The notes beneath the pieces were generated by a model. It made no database searches. It had not been told where the DNA came from and worked only from the letters and a program-made list of their open reading frames with translations. A stretch of 64,000 nt of DNA from NCBI RefSeq assembly GCF_045277565.1, contig NZ_CP123584.1, positions 3,472,001 to 3,536,000 of the forward strand, given 5' to 3'. Shown here piece after piece: positions 18,255 through 27,630 of this stretch; within the stretch, counting starts at the first letter, position 1; each line of letters starts with the position of its first letter. The DNA comes from Aliisedimentitalea scapharcae. GTDB taxonomy: Bacteria > Pseudomonadota > Alphaproteobacteria > Rhodobacterales > Rhodobacteraceae. Made by a program: the position numbers and the translations under genes.

Positions 18255-20888
18255 TCAAAAGGCGGGTTGCGTGGCGCGCGGACGCTGGATCAACACCAGC
18301 CCCGCAAGCAGCAACAGCGCCGGGATAAAGAACAGCTCCTTGGGCAAGCGATCATTTTCAACCTGCACCTGGGCAATGACCACCGGGCTGTCGCCGTAGA
18401 AATCATATTCGTTGCCCAAAGCTTCGAAATGCGGCGTGCCGGGGAAGGGTTCGTCCAAAAGCAGGGTGTCACCCTCTTCGATCACGCTGAGCCCCTGGTC
18501 CGACAATGCCGTCACTGCATCCCCCGCCACGGCGGGGATTACCACGGTGGTCGGACGGATCTTGCCCGTGTCAAAATCGGGTCCTTCGATCAACAGCCGA
18601 ATGTTATTGCCGCTGGCCTGATCCGTCATCAGGCTCAAGGCCGCAGGCCCCGAAGATGAAGCGTATTTGTCCGACACCTGATCCAGGAAGAAATCCGGCC
18701 GAAACAGCATGAAGGCAATGACCAACAGCAGCGCGCTTTCCCATTTGCGGGATTTGGCGATGAAATACCCCTGGGTCGCAGCCGCGAACAACAGCATGGC
18801 AATCAGCGCAATGACAAACACCAGCACCGCCTTGAGCGGCCCCACGTCGATCAGCAAAAGGTCGGTGTTGAAGATGAACAGGAACGGCAACAGCGCCGTG
18901 CGGATGTCATAGCCAAAGCCCTGAATGCCGGTTTTGATCGGATCGCCGCGCGAAATTGCCGCCGCCGCATAGGCCGCAAGCCCCACAGGGGGCGTGTCAT
19001 CCGCCAGAATGCCGAAATAGAACACGAACATATGCACCGCGATCAGCGGCACCACCAGGCCCGATTGCGCCCCGACCGTCACGATCACCGGCGCCATGAG
19101 CGAACTTACAACGATATAGTTCGCCGTGGTCGGCAGCCCCATGCCCAGCACCAGGCTCAGCACCGCCACCAGGAACAGCAGGATCATCAGGTTGCCACCC
19201 GAAATCACCTCGATCACCTGACCGATCACCTGATGGGCCCCGGTCAGGCTGATGGTTCCGACGATGATACCCGCAGCCCCGGTGGCAACGCCGATACCGA
19301 TCATGTTGCGCGCGCCCATGATCAGACCCTGAACAAAGTCGCCCCAACCGGCGCGGCCCTCGCCACCGATATCGCCACCGCGAAAGAACGCCTTGAGCGG
19401 GCGATGGGTCAGCGCAATGATGATCATGAAAATGGTAGCCCAAAACGCCGACAGCGCCGGCGACAGCCGGTCCAGGCTTTCGGTGCGCACCATCAGATTC
19501 CATACCAGAATGAAAATCGGCAGCGCGTAATAGGCCCCACCAATCAGCGTCGGCGTCAGGCGTGGCGCATGGGGGACGGGCGCGTTGGGATCATCCACCG
19601 CAATATCCGGGTACCGCGCGGCCACGGCCACCAGAAACACATAGAGCACCGCAACAATGGCCACGGCGGCATAGACCGTTTCGCCCATCATCGGCTCCAG
19701 CAGCATCCGCACGCCAACCATCAGAAACGTCGCCACACCCAGAAAGATGAAGCCGGAAAGGAACAGGATCAGGATCATCAGAACGCCGATCTTGCGGCCA
19801 TCCTTCTTCAACCCTTCCAGACCCATTTTCAGGCTTTCCAGATGCACGATATAGAGCAGCGCAATATAGGAGATCACCGCCGGGAGAAACGCGTGTTTGA
19901 CCACGTCGATGTAGGGAATATTGACGTATTCCACCATCAGGAAGGCCGCGGCCCCCATCACTGGTGGCGTCAGCTGACCATTGGTCGAACTGGCGACTTC
20001 GACCGCGCCGGCCTTTTCCGCCGGAAAGCCAATGCGCTTCATCAGCGGGATGGTAAAAGTGCCGGTGGTCACCGTGTTGGCAATCGAGCTGCCCGAAATC
20101 ATCCCGGTCATCATCGAAGACAGGACAGACGCCTTGGCCGGGCCACCGCGCAGCGCGCCCAGCAGCGCAATCGCCACCTTGATGAACCAATTGCCCCCGC
20201 CCGCACGGTCCAGCAATGCACCAAAGAGAACGAACAGGAAAATCATCGTCGTGGACACGCCCAAGGCAACGCCGAACACGCCTTCGGTCTGCATCCAATA
20301 GTGCCCCAATGCCTTAGTCAAAGAGGAACCGCCGTAGTTGGTGATATTGCGGATCCATTCGCTTTCACCGCCAAAGAAGGCCAGCAGCAAGAACGCCGAG
20401 GCAATACAGACCAACGGCAGCCCAAGCGAACGGTAGACACAAATCAGCAGCACGATCAGACCGATCGCGCTCATCACGACATCAGATGTGCTCCACAACC
20501 CTGGCCGGTCTGCAATCTGGTAGCGAAAGAAAATCAGGTAGAGACAGGCGCTGACCCCGAGGATCAGCAAAGCCCAGTCATACAGCGGAATCCGGTCCTT
20601 GGGTGAATTCTTGAACAGGGGAAAGGCCATTGTCGCCAACGTGATGGCAAAGGCCAGGTGCACGAACCGTGCCTGCGCCACGATATTGGCAAAGTCGGAA
20701 AATCCGGTGGCCAGCGCCAGAACCCCCGGCAGTTTGGAGGCGATATACAGCTGAAACAGAGACCACAGGATACAGATCGCAATGATCGCCCGCCCCTGAA
20801 TGCCGGATGGATTGCGTGCACCGGTGTCCGCTTCGGCCACCATGGCGTCGGCTGTGGCGGTGCCATCTGTCTGATGATCTTGTGCCAT
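18255..20888 (-). CDS. TRAP transporter fused permease (TAXI type, 4TM/12TM) with C-terminal extra domain
   Basis: An 877-residue membrane protein in which the small (DctQ-like) and large (DctM-like) subunits are fused. Family segments include GMISGSSIANTVTTGTFTIPLMKR, whose mid-part is the conserved SGSSIANTVTTG, and the later LGMGLPTTANYIVVSSLMAP. Beyond the usual 650-680 residues there is a C-terminal extension of about 180 residues, starting near FRPDFFLDQV and ending with one more hydrophobic helix, of the DUF3394 type. The upstream gene is the TAXI binding protein and the downstream gene is a Usp. The substrate of this branch is often unknown; some take up glutamate or oxo acids. Confidence 0.92.
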   Translation of the reverse strand: MAQDHQTDGTATADAMVAEADTGARNPSGIQGRAIIAICILWSLFQLYIASKLPGVLALATGFSDFANIVAQARFVHLAFAITLATMAFPLFKNSPKDRIPLYDWALLILGVSACLYLIFFRYQIADRPGLWSTSDVVMSAIGLIVLLICVYRSLGLPLVCIASAFLLLAFFGGESEWIRNITNYGGSSLTKALGHYWMQTEGVFGVALGVSTTMIFLFVLFGALLDRAGGGNWFIKVAIALLGALRGGPAKASVLSSMMTGMISGSSIANTVTTGTFTIPLMKRIGFPAEKAGAVEVASSTNGQLTPPVMGAAAFLMVEYVNIPYIDVVKHAFLPAVISYIALLYIVHLESLKMGLEGLKKDGRKIGVLMILILFLSGFIFLGVATFLMVGVRMLLEPMMGETVYAAVAIVAVLYVFLVAVAARYPDIAVDDPNAPVPHAPRLTPTLIGGAYYALPIFILVWNLMVRTESLDRLSPALSAFWATIFMIIIALTHRPLKAFFRGGDIGGEGRAGWGDFVQGLIMGARNMIGIGVATGAAGIIVGTISLTGAHQVIGQVIEVISGGNLMILLFLVAVLSLVLGMGLPTTANYIVVSSLMAPVIVTVGAQSGLVVPLIAVHMFVFYFGILADDTPPVGLAAYAAAAISRGDPIKTGIQGFGYDIRTALLPFLFIFNTDLLLIDVGPLKAVLVFVIALIAMLLFAAATQGYFIAKSRKWESALLLVIAFMLFRPDFFLDQVSDKYASSSGPAALSLMTDQASGNNIRLLIEGPDFDTGKIRPTTVVIPAVAGDAVTALSDQGLSVIEEGDTLLLDEPFPGTPHFEALGNEYDFYGDSPVVIAQVQVENDRLPKELFFIPALLLLAGLVLIQRPRATQPAF

Positions 20889-20911
20889 ATCACTCCCCTA
20901 TGTTCTTTTTG

Positions 20912-20941
20912 GATGCGCCCCTCGTTTGGTGGGGGCGCATC
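20912..20941. other. Intercistronic hairpin between the TAXI binding protein and its permease
   Basis: A perfect 10-base-pair stem (GATGCGCCCC with GGGGCGCATC) encloses a 10-base loop. It sits 30 bases after the stop of the binding-protein gene. On the coding strand it is followed by CAAAAAG, not a T run, so it is more likely a message-stabilising or attenuating structure than a full terminator. Confidence 0.6.
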
Positions 20942-20970
20942 GCATCATTCAAACACCCGTTGGGAAAAGG

Positions 20971-21933
20971 TTACTTCAGACCCAATTCCATATAGGCTTT
21001 TTCGGCCCCGGGATGCAGCGGTGCGCTCAGGCCGTCGCTGACCATTTCTTCGGCTTTCAGATTGGCGAACGCCGGGTGCAGCTTGCGGAAGTCTTCGATG
21101 TTTTCCATCACCGATTTGGCAACCACATAGACAACGTCATCCGACACAGCGGCCGACGTCACGAATGTTGCGCCCACACCAAAGGTGGTGGTGTCGCCAT
21201 CGGTGCCCTTGTACATGCCGCCGGGAATGACCGCCGTGCGGTAGAACGGATTGTCGGCAACCAGCTTGTCGATCTCGGGGCCGCTGACCGACACCAGTGT
21301 TGCGTCACAGGTGGTGGTGGCTTCCTTGATCGCGGCGGCGGGGTGACCGATGGTATAAATCATCGCGTCAATATTGCCATCACACAGCTGTTTGGCCATT
21401 TCTGACCCTTTGTATTCGGTTGCCAGCGCCAGATCACCCATACCGATGCCAAAGGCGTCCATCACCACTTCCATGGTTGCGCGCTGACCGGATCCGGGAT
21501 TGCCCACATTGACCCGCTTGCCTTTGAGATCGCCAAAGCCTGCGATGCCGCTGTCGGAGCGCACGATCAGCGTAAAGGGTTCCGGGTGGACCGAGAACAC
21601 GGCGCGCACATCCGGGAACGGGTTGTCCTTGAATTTGGAAGTGCCGTGATAGGCATGGTACTGCCAATCGGACTGGGCAACGCCAAATTCCAGCTCTCCG
21701 GCCTTGATGGTGTTGATATTGTAAACCGACCCGCCGGTGGACTCCACGGCGCAGCGAATGCCATGTTCCTTGCGGCTTTTGTTCACCAGACGGCAGATCG
21801 CGCCACCTGTGGGATAATAGACCCCGGTGACACCGCCGGTGCCAATGGAAATGAACTCTTGCGCAGTGGCTGCACCCGAGAATGTCATGGATGCGATCAA
21901 TGCCGCACCTGCCAATTTAAGTTTCGAAATCAT
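20971..21933 (-). CDS. TAXI-family TRAP transporter solute-binding protein
   Basis: A 320-residue periplasmic receptor with a clear Sec signal peptide (LAGAALIASMTFSGAATAQ). The mature start FISIGTGGVTGVYYPTGGAIC is the signature of TAXI (TRAP-associated extracytoplasmic immunogenic) proteins. The C-terminal part has the expected LHPAFANLKAEEM and GLSAPLHPGAEKAYMELG. It is the first gene of an operon with the fused permease and Usp and delivers an unidentified ligand to that permease. Confidence 0.93.
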   Translation of the reverse strand: MISKLKLAGAALIASMTFSGAATAQEFISIGTGGVTGVYYPTGGAICRLVNKSRKEHGIRCAVESTGGSVYNINTIKAGELEFGVAQSDWQYHAYHGTSKFKDNPFPDVRAVFSVHPEPFTLIVRSDSGIAGFGDLKGKRVNVGNPGSGQRATMEVVMDAFGIGMGDLALATEYKGSEMAKQLCDGNIDAMIYTIGHPAAAIKEATTTCDATLVSVSGPEIDKLVADNPFYRTAVIPGGMYKGTDGDTTTFGVGATFVTSAAVSDDVVYVVAKSVMENIEDFRKLHPAFANLKAEEMVSDGLSAPLHPGAEKAYMELGLK

Positions 21934-22468
21934 CTGTACTCCCCTTTTCTAGTATAGCGATGATCATATTTCGGTCGGCGTTTCGTGTCCGATCACCCGA
22001 TCTCTGCGCGGGCCTTGGGTTGGATCCCAAAGTCCCGGAGCACCGGGTGCATACCTGCAAGCATATGCCGCCATATTCTGGACCAGCTGCCTTTCCTTTC
22101 GGTTCAGTGCCAAGACCTTGGACGGAGCCAACCATGAAGGCCCACAGGCGTAACGGAGAAAAAAATCAAACTCTCGTCACCAGAGCCGTTTTGCTCAAAA
22201 CTGCCCCACACCCAAATTCGGCTTGCATCGCTCACCGCGACCGGCACCAAACGTGAGAACCCTCACGATAGCACATCATCCCGGTATGCGGTGACTGACT
22301 TGCATCACCTCGTCCACGAATCCTCCGATCGCAGTCAAAGGATTTCACTTGGTGTGCCATGCGTCAACATCAGGCTCCGTAACGTCACCCTGGCGAAATC
22401 CGTTTCGGATCAATGTTTTCAACGATCCTGTTCACCAAACAATGCCCGGTGGGCCGAGCGCAAAGACA
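21934..22468. other. Intergenic region without a convincing gene
   Basis: About 530 bases between the TAXI binding protein and the terminator of the aminotransferase operon. One open frame at 21960-22256 has no ribosome site, no family resemblance and atypical composition, so I do not call it. The part next to 21934 must hold the promoter of the TAXI operon. I see no RNA structure or repeat I can support. Confidence 0.5.
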
Positions 22469-22494
22469 GACGCCGCCCCCTGAGGGACGGCGTC
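22469..22494 (-). terminator. Terminator of the pot / TMADH-like / mttB-like / aminotransferase operon
   Basis: A stem of GACGCCG and CGGCGTC, extended inwards by three more pairs after one mismatch, closes a four-base loop. It lies 40 bases after the aminotransferase stop. On the minus strand it is followed by TGTCTTTG, a modest T-rich tail, and it marks the end of the seven-gene operon. Confidence 0.6.
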
Positions 22495-22533
22495 ATTTTC
22501 ATCACCCGACGGGACAATCTACAATGGTCGGCT

Positions 22534-23901
22534 CTATTTTGCAGGTGCCTCCATCGCGGCCCGAACACCATCCTGCAGGATATCGAACATCTGGTTGATT
22601 TGCGTTTTTGTTATGATGAGGGGGGGAGAAAAGACGCACATGTTTATGATAGGTCGCAGGATCAGGCCGTTTTTCTGGCAATGTGCATCGATAATGGTTC
22701 CGAGTTGATAGTCGTTTTCCAGGGATGTTTTGTCACCCATTTTGCATTCGACACATCCCATCAGGCCCATTCCGCGTGTATCGGCGACGATGTCCAGCTC
22801 AGACAGCGCGTGCAGTCGTTCCTGGAACAGCGGTGTGACCTCACGCACATGATCCAGGATGCCTTCGGATTCGATGATTTCGATATTCTTCAGCGCGGCC
22901 GCGGCGCTGACCGGATGGCCCGAATAGGTAAACCCGTTCGAAAATGTCGCCCCCTGCGCGGCGGCACCGGATACCTCGTCAATCAGCCGATCCGAGATAA
23001 TGCAGCCCCCCATTGGCACATAGCCTGATGTCATGCCCTTGGCGCAGGTGATGATGTCGGGGGTGATGCCGAACACCTCCTCGGAGGCGAACCAATGTCC
23101 CAAACGGCCAAAGCCGGTGACGACCTCGTCGGAGATGTACAAAACATCGTGGCGGCGACAGATTTCGAGGCAGCGTTTGTGATAGCCCGGCGGCGGTACG
23201 ATCACCCCACCAGAGGCCAGAATGGGTTCTGCGATAAAGGCCGCAACCTTCTCTGCGCCCAGGTGCAGGATCGCCTGTTCCAGATCCTGCACCTTCTGGT
23301 CCAGAAAATCCTCCATGCTGGTGCCTTCGTCCCGGTGCAGCGGGTTCACATCCGGCAGGAAATGCGCCAGCCCCTCAGCCTTGTCCAGCCACAGCCGGTC
23401 ACGCTCCTTGCCGCTGACGCTGGCCGCCAGATAGGTAGAGCCATGATAGGCTTTGTGCCTGGAGATCACGATCTTCTTTTCCGGGTGTCCCAACAGGTTA
23501 TTGCGGAATTGAATGAACCGCAGCGCGCTATCGACCGCCGTGGACCCGCCGGTGGTAAAGAACACATGGTTCAGATCCCCCGGCGTACGGGCGGCAATTT
23601 CACGGGCCAAACGCGCAGCGGTCGAATGGGCATTGTTGAACGGCGAAAAATAGGCCATCTGACGGGCCTGATCGGCCATGGCATCGGCCATGTCATCGCG
23701 CCCATAGCCAATCTGGACACACCACATGCCCCCCGGCCCGTCGATCAGACGATCGCCTTTTTCGGTGACCACATAGACGCCTTCGCCCCCTTCAACAAAG
23801 GTACGCTCGTTGTGACCAATCGCCTCCATCCCCTCCCAGGGGTGGACAAAATTCTCATTGTCCCAGCGGTTCATCGTGGCGTGATCATTGTATTTCAGCA
23901 T
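22534..23901 (-). CDS. Class III (omega-amino acid) aminotransferase
   Basis: A full-length 455-residue PLP enzyme of the omega-amino acid:pyruvate or taurine:pyruvate aminotransferase branch. It has TTGGSTAVDSALRF for phosphate binding, HKAYHGSTYLA for ring stacking, ISDEVVTGFGR with Asp258 for the pyridine nitrogen, and CAKGMTSGY with catalytic Lys288. It transfers the amino group of a terminal amine or amino acid to an oxo acid. It is the last gene of the long operon, 12 bases after mttB paralogue 2, which suggests it acts after demethylation has exposed a free amine. Confidence 0.92.
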   Translation of the reverse strand: MLKYNDHATMNRWDNENFVHPWEGMEAIGHNERTFVEGGEGVYVVTEKGDRLIDGPGGMWCVQIGYGRDDMADAMADQARQMAYFSPFNNAHSTAARLAREIAARTPGDLNHVFFTTGGSTAVDSALRFIQFRNNLLGHPEKKIVISRHKAYHGSTYLAASVSGKERDRLWLDKAEGLAHFLPDVNPLHRDEGTSMEDFLDQKVQDLEQAILHLGAEKVAAFIAEPILASGGVIVPPPGYHKRCLEICRRHDVLYISDEVVTGFGRLGHWFASEEVFGITPDIITCAKGMTSGYVPMGGCIISDRLIDEVSGAAAQGATFSNGFTYSGHPVSAAAALKNIEIIESEGILDHVREVTPLFQERLHALSELDIVADTRGMGLMGCVECKMGDKTSLENDYQLGTIIDAHCQKNGLILRPIINMCVFSPPLIITKTQINQMFDILQDGVRAAMEAPAK

Positions 23902-23913
23902 GTCATACCCCCA

Positions 23914-25500
23914 TCAGACGACATTGGCGCGTGGGGCCGGACGGGTCATGGTGTCGGCCTCAAAAACGATGTCGAATTCGCTGCGCACCTGGGCATCTGC
24001 GGCCCCAAAATAATTCGGGAAATGGCTGTTCAGGATGGCGTCGGATTTGACCCTGGCCCGCTCCAGCAGGTCGGTCTTGCCTTCGGTTTCCCAGGTGTCC
24101 GTGCGTTCGCGGTCCATCAGCTTGGGATAGACATATTCGTTGTTCATATAAGACAACGTATGCGGATTGCCCAGGAAATGCCCCGGATCGATCGCGCAAG
24201 TGTGGATGACGTCAACGGCCAGGGTCTCGTCCGACACTTCGATGCCGCGCAGAGTGCGCAGGATCATGCCGCCTGCTTCATCATCAATCACCATGCTCTC
24301 GAAACTGCACCCCATAAGGGATCCGATCATGCCGCCAAATTCGCACAGTCGATTGGCCCCGGCATGGGCCGCAAGCGTAAAGGTCAGCGCCTTTTCCAAC
24401 CCGTATTGCGCATCCGGGATCTTGGCATCGGTCATGCCCGCGCCCACCGACGTGGGCAGGTTATAGAAATTGCCCATCTGAACCGCGGCTGCGCCGATCA
24501 GCGCCTGTTCTCCGCCACCGCCGGTGAAGGATCCGCTGCGCAGGTCGGTGATGAAGGGCCAGGCCGCAAAACATACCGGGCACCCCGGATTGATCAGATT
24601 CACAATCGCCACACAGGCCAGGGTTTCGGCAACGGCCTGCGCCAACGTCCCGGCCAAAGTCGCGGGGGCTGTAGCCCCGGCCTGCGGCGGGACGGCCAGA
24701 TCGACGGTCAGCCCCAATTTGGCCGTGTCGATCATCAATTCCAGGTTTTCGCGACCAAAACGCAGCGGCGACACCACAGGGCAACCGCCAAAGATCACCG
24801 AAGGTTTCTTTAAAAAGCTCCCTTCGCCACCCGAGGCCAGATCGAACATGCGGATCGCATGGGGCAGATGGCTGCGATCGCGGAAGGTCAGACAGGCGGG
24901 TTTCTGACTGCCCGCAAGAATGGAATAGGTGACATTCATGTCATGGGCCAGATCGCCCGTCACATCGGTGGCCAATACCGTGTCACCCAGCATGTGGATG
25001 TTTTCCAGCTGATCGACCAGCCGGGTAAAATCATAAACGTCCCGCAGGGTTGATGGGCGATAGGATTTGGTCTCGGCGTCAAAGGTGGTAACCGCCGTGC
25101 CCGAGTTCGAGAAATAGACGCTTTGCGCGGTGCAATGCATGTCGTCTTTGCCAGCGCGCTCGCCCCGCGCATGGACATAAAATTCGCGCGCCGCCCCAGC
25201 CAGCAGATCCTCCATCAAGGCGCGGGGGAAACACAGCCGGTTATGCGCATTCAGCACGGCCCCCTTTGGCAGCACCAGATCCAGCAGCTCGGGCGTGTGA
25301 TCGGACAGGCCGGTTCGGTCCAGAATGGTCAGCGCCGCATTGTGGATGCGCTCCATGTCGGCATCCGACAAGGGCTTGTAGCGCCCCCCGCTCAACCCGG
25401 CGCGCACCGCTTCGTTGCCGGTGGTTTCGGACTGGGTCACAAGGCGGGCCTGACGCCCTCCGCTGCGGCGGCTGGGGCGTCTTGCGGACATGTTGGGCAT
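23914..25500 (-). CDS. MttB-family (trimethylamine methyltransferase-like) protein, paralogue 2
   Basis: A 528-residue non-pyrrolysine MttB-superfamily protein; the frame has no internal amber codon. The core carries PPQAGATAPATLAGTLAQAV and GGGGEQALIGAAAVQM, matching paralogue 1 closely in order and spacing. The N-terminal tail is arginine-rich (MPNMSARRPSRRSGGRQAR). The ATG at 25500 shares its A with the TAA of the flavoprotein gene upstream (TAATG). Preceded by a TMADH-like dehydrogenase and followed by an aminotransferase, it likely takes part in demethylating the imported amine. The acceptor corrinoid or folate protein is not encoded here. Confidence 0.9.
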   Translation of the reverse strand: MPNMSARRPSRRSGGRQARLVTQSETTGNEAVRAGLSGGRYKPLSDADMERIHNAALTILDRTGLSDHTPELLDLVLPKGAVLNAHNRLCFPRALMEDLLAGAAREFYVHARGERAGKDDMHCTAQSVYFSNSGTAVTTFDAETKSYRPSTLRDVYDFTRLVDQLENIHMLGDTVLATDVTGDLAHDMNVTYSILAGSQKPACLTFRDRSHLPHAIRMFDLASGGEGSFLKKPSVIFGGCPVVSPLRFGRENLELMIDTAKLGLTVDLAVPPQAGATAPATLAGTLAQAVAETLACVAIVNLINPGCPVCFAAWPFITDLRSGSFTGGGGEQALIGAAAVQMGNFYNLPTSVGAGMTDAKIPDAQYGLEKALTFTLAAHAGANRLCEFGGMIGSLMGCSFESMVIDDEAGGMILRTLRGIEVSDETLAVDVIHTCAIDPGHFLGNPHTLSYMNNEYVYPKLMDRERTDTWETEGKTDLLERARVKSDAILNSHFPNYFGAADAQVRSEFDIVFEADTMTRPAPRANVV

Positions 25501-27566
25501 TAGATTTCCCCTTCTTCAAGGTCGATGATTTCACGGCGGAACCAGTCGCGGTCCACCTCTGTGTCTGAGCGTTCAAAATTCCTGGCAGCCATATGTCCGC
25601 TGTATGTCGCGTCTGCGATGAGCGCCGGGGCGGCGGCGTCCCCGATGAGCTGGAGAGTTTTGAGCCCCTTGGTTTGCAAACCGGTGTAAAGCGCCGTTTC
25701 GCGGGTGCGTTCGGTGACCAGCACCGCAGACCCGCAGGGAAACTGGGTGGGACGGCTGGTAAAACTGCAGACACTCTGCACCGTGGCCGCGTCCACCCCG
25801 GCCAGGATCTGATTACAGCGGATGTCCACCCCCAGCTCGATCAGGCGGGTCTGGATGCGGTGCTGTTCCAGGGTCAGCCCGGTAAAGGACGACACCAGCG
25901 GTTCGGGGGTGACAAAGGTCACCGCATGCCCGGCCACGGCCAGCTGTTCGGCGATCACCCCGGCGATATAGGCGTGATCATCATCATAAATCACCACCGG
26001 CCCATCGGGCGGCCGGATCCCGGCCATGATGTCATCCGGGGTCAGGATCACCGCGTCCGGTGCAATCGTGGGACGCGCGCGCAGCGTGTTGCGCCCGACA
26101 CCATCGGCGCGCCACTGGGCCCCGGTGGCGACAAAGACATTGGGAATACCCAACTCCAGCACCTGGGCGGCATCAAGGCGGCTGTCCGTATAGATCTGCA
26201 CATTGGCGCGTTGGCGCAGGTCGTGCAGACGGTAATCGGCCACCCGGATCCAGGCCCCCAGGCCAGGCAGCCGGCTTTCGCACAGCACCCGCCCGCCCAG
26301 CTCGGCGCGCGCTTCGGCCAGGGTCACCTGATAGCCGCGCCGGGCCAGTTGCATGGCACATTCCAACCCCGCAGGACCGGCCCCGATCACCAGCGCATCC
26401 TCCTCCTCGCCCTTGGCAGCGATCTGTTCAGGATGCCAGCCGCGGCGCCATTCCTCGCCCATGGTTGGGTTCTGGGTACAGCGGATCGGAACCCCGGCGC
26501 TGTCGGCAGCAACACAGATGTTGCACCCGATGCATTCGCGGATCTCGTCCACTCGACCCTGTTCGATCTTGGTCGGTAGGAAGGGATCGGCAATCGACGG
26601 GCGCGCGGCACCGATAAAATCGACAATCCCCTTGCGCACCATCGACGCCATCATGTCAGGTGACGTCAGCCGCCCGACCCCGACCACTGGTTTGGAAGTC
26701 ACGGATTTCACGAACGAGATATAATCGTTCTGATACCCATCGAGCGGCTGGAACCGTGTGGTGGCGGAATCATTGGCCCAACTCGTCACATTCACGTCCC
26801 ACAGATCCGGCAGCTCTGCCAGCATCTCGACCACGGCGCGCCCCTCTTCGGCGGCCTGCATGCCATCCGCGCCCAGCATTTCATCGACAGCAAACCGGAA
26901 TGCCACCGCACAGGTGTCACCCACCGCGTCATGGGTCTCTTCCAACAGCTCGCGGGTCAGACGCAGCCGGTTTTCCAGGGATCCGCCATATTCATCCGAG
27001 CGATCGTTCATATGCGGTTTCAAAAAGTGATGCGCCAACGTCATGTCATGCCCAGCATAGACATACACAATGTCAAACCCCGCCTCGCGTGCCCGCAGCG
27101 CCGCCGCCCGATGCCAGCGGCGCAGATCGCGAATGTCGGATTTGTCCATGGCACGGGCCTGTTTGGGATAAACCAGCTCCAGCGACATGTCCGAGGGGGC
27201 CAACACCGGAGCCCGGCTCAGCAGGTTCTGGGCGTGGCTGCCATTATGGGCCAGCTCAATGGCGGCCAGCGACCCTTTGGCGTGCACGCCTTCGGTCATC
27301 AGCCGCAACGCCGGAATGTCGCGGGCATCCCACAGCCGATTTTCCGCATAAGGCGACAGATCCGAGGTCGGGTGGATCTCGGTCTCCTGATTGCAGACCA
27401 CAGCCCAGCCACCTTCGGCCTTCATCGCCCGCATTGCCGCCTCTGCCCGGGGGCGCAGATGGCCCATGCCATTGCAATGAGGCACCTGAAAGAAACGGTT
27501 GCGCGCGGTCACCGGACCGATCTGCACCGGTTCAAAAAGCACAGAATATGGGTTCGCCTCTGACAT
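25500..27566 (-). CDS. Trimethylamine-dehydrogenase-like FMN/[4Fe-4S]/FAD-fold oxidoreductase
   Basis: A 688-residue homologue of trimethylamine/dimethylamine dehydrogenase. The N-terminal TIM barrel holds RNRFFQVPHCNGMG, where Cys31 matches the cysteine that binds FMN covalently in TMADH. Tyr170, His173 and Asp266 match the catalytic Tyr-His-Asp set. Cys345, 348, 351 and 363 form the [4Fe-4S] motif. A dinucleotide fold follows (VIGAGPAGLECAMQLA). Of the TMADH aromatic cage, the tryptophan equivalent to 264 is kept (Trp263), but the equivalents of Tyr60 and Trp355 are not, so the substrate probably differs from trimethylamine. The start at 27566 gives the normal family N terminus; the frame is open upstream. 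It lies directly after the transporter genes and overlaps mttB paralogue 2. Confidence 0.92.
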   Translation of the reverse strand: MSEANPYSVLFEPVQIGPVTARNRFFQVPHCNGMGHLRPRAEAAMRAMKAEGGWAVVCNQETEIHPTSDLSPYAENRLWDARDIPALRLMTEGVHAKGSLAAIELAHNGSHAQNLLSRAPVLAPSDMSLELVYPKQARAMDKSDIRDLRRWHRAAALRAREAGFDIVYVYAGHDMTLAHHFLKPHMNDRSDEYGGSLENRLRLTRELLEETHDAVGDTCAVAFRFAVDEMLGADGMQAAEEGRAVVEMLAELPDLWDVNVTSWANDSATTRFQPLDGYQNDYISFVKSVTSKPVVGVGRLTSPDMMASMVRKGIVDFIGAARPSIADPFLPTKIEQGRVDEIRECIGCNICVAADSAGVPIRCTQNPTMGEEWRRGWHPEQIAAKGEEEDALVIGAGPAGLECAMQLARRGYQVTLAEARAELGGRVLCESRLPGLGAWIRVADYRLHDLRQRANVQIYTDSRLDAAQVLELGIPNVFVATGAQWRADGVGRNTLRARPTIAPDAVILTPDDIMAGIRPPDGPVVIYDDDHAYIAGVIAEQLAVAGHAVTFVTPEPLVSSFTGLTLEQHRIQTRLIELGVDIRCNQILAGVDAATVQSVCSFTSRPTQFPCGSAVLVTERTRETALYTGLQTKGLKTLQLIGDAAAPALIADATYSGHMAARNFERSDTEVDRDWFRREIIDLEEGEI

Positions 27567-27611
27567 GAGAACGCCTTTTTGTCGGGTGATTGTCGGGGAC
27601 CCCATATGGAG

Positions 27612-27627
27612 CCCCCGGTGTTGGGGG
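27612..27627. other. Hairpin between the Pot-type binding protein and the TMADH-like gene
   Basis: Five C and five G enclose a six-base loop just after the stop of the binding-protein gene; a short GGGGACCCC palindrome lies about 10 bases further along the transcript. No T run follows on the coding strand. It could limit read-through or protect the upstream message. Confidence 0.3.
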
Positions 27628-27630
27628 TGT

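Noticed and set aside
19032..20606. 524-codon open frame opposite the fused TRAP permease
   Set aside because: Antisense shadow in high-GC DNA; extremely His/Gln/Arg-rich and without hydrophobic core or ribosome site.
21960..22256. Possible 98-codon small gene in the gap next to the TAXI operon
   Set aside because: No ribosome site, no resemblance to a family, unusual Pro/His/Arg content.
23095..24813. 572-codon open frame opposite the aminotransferase and MttB paralogue 2
   Set aside because: It crosses two well-supported genes on the other strand and has no recognisable domain.
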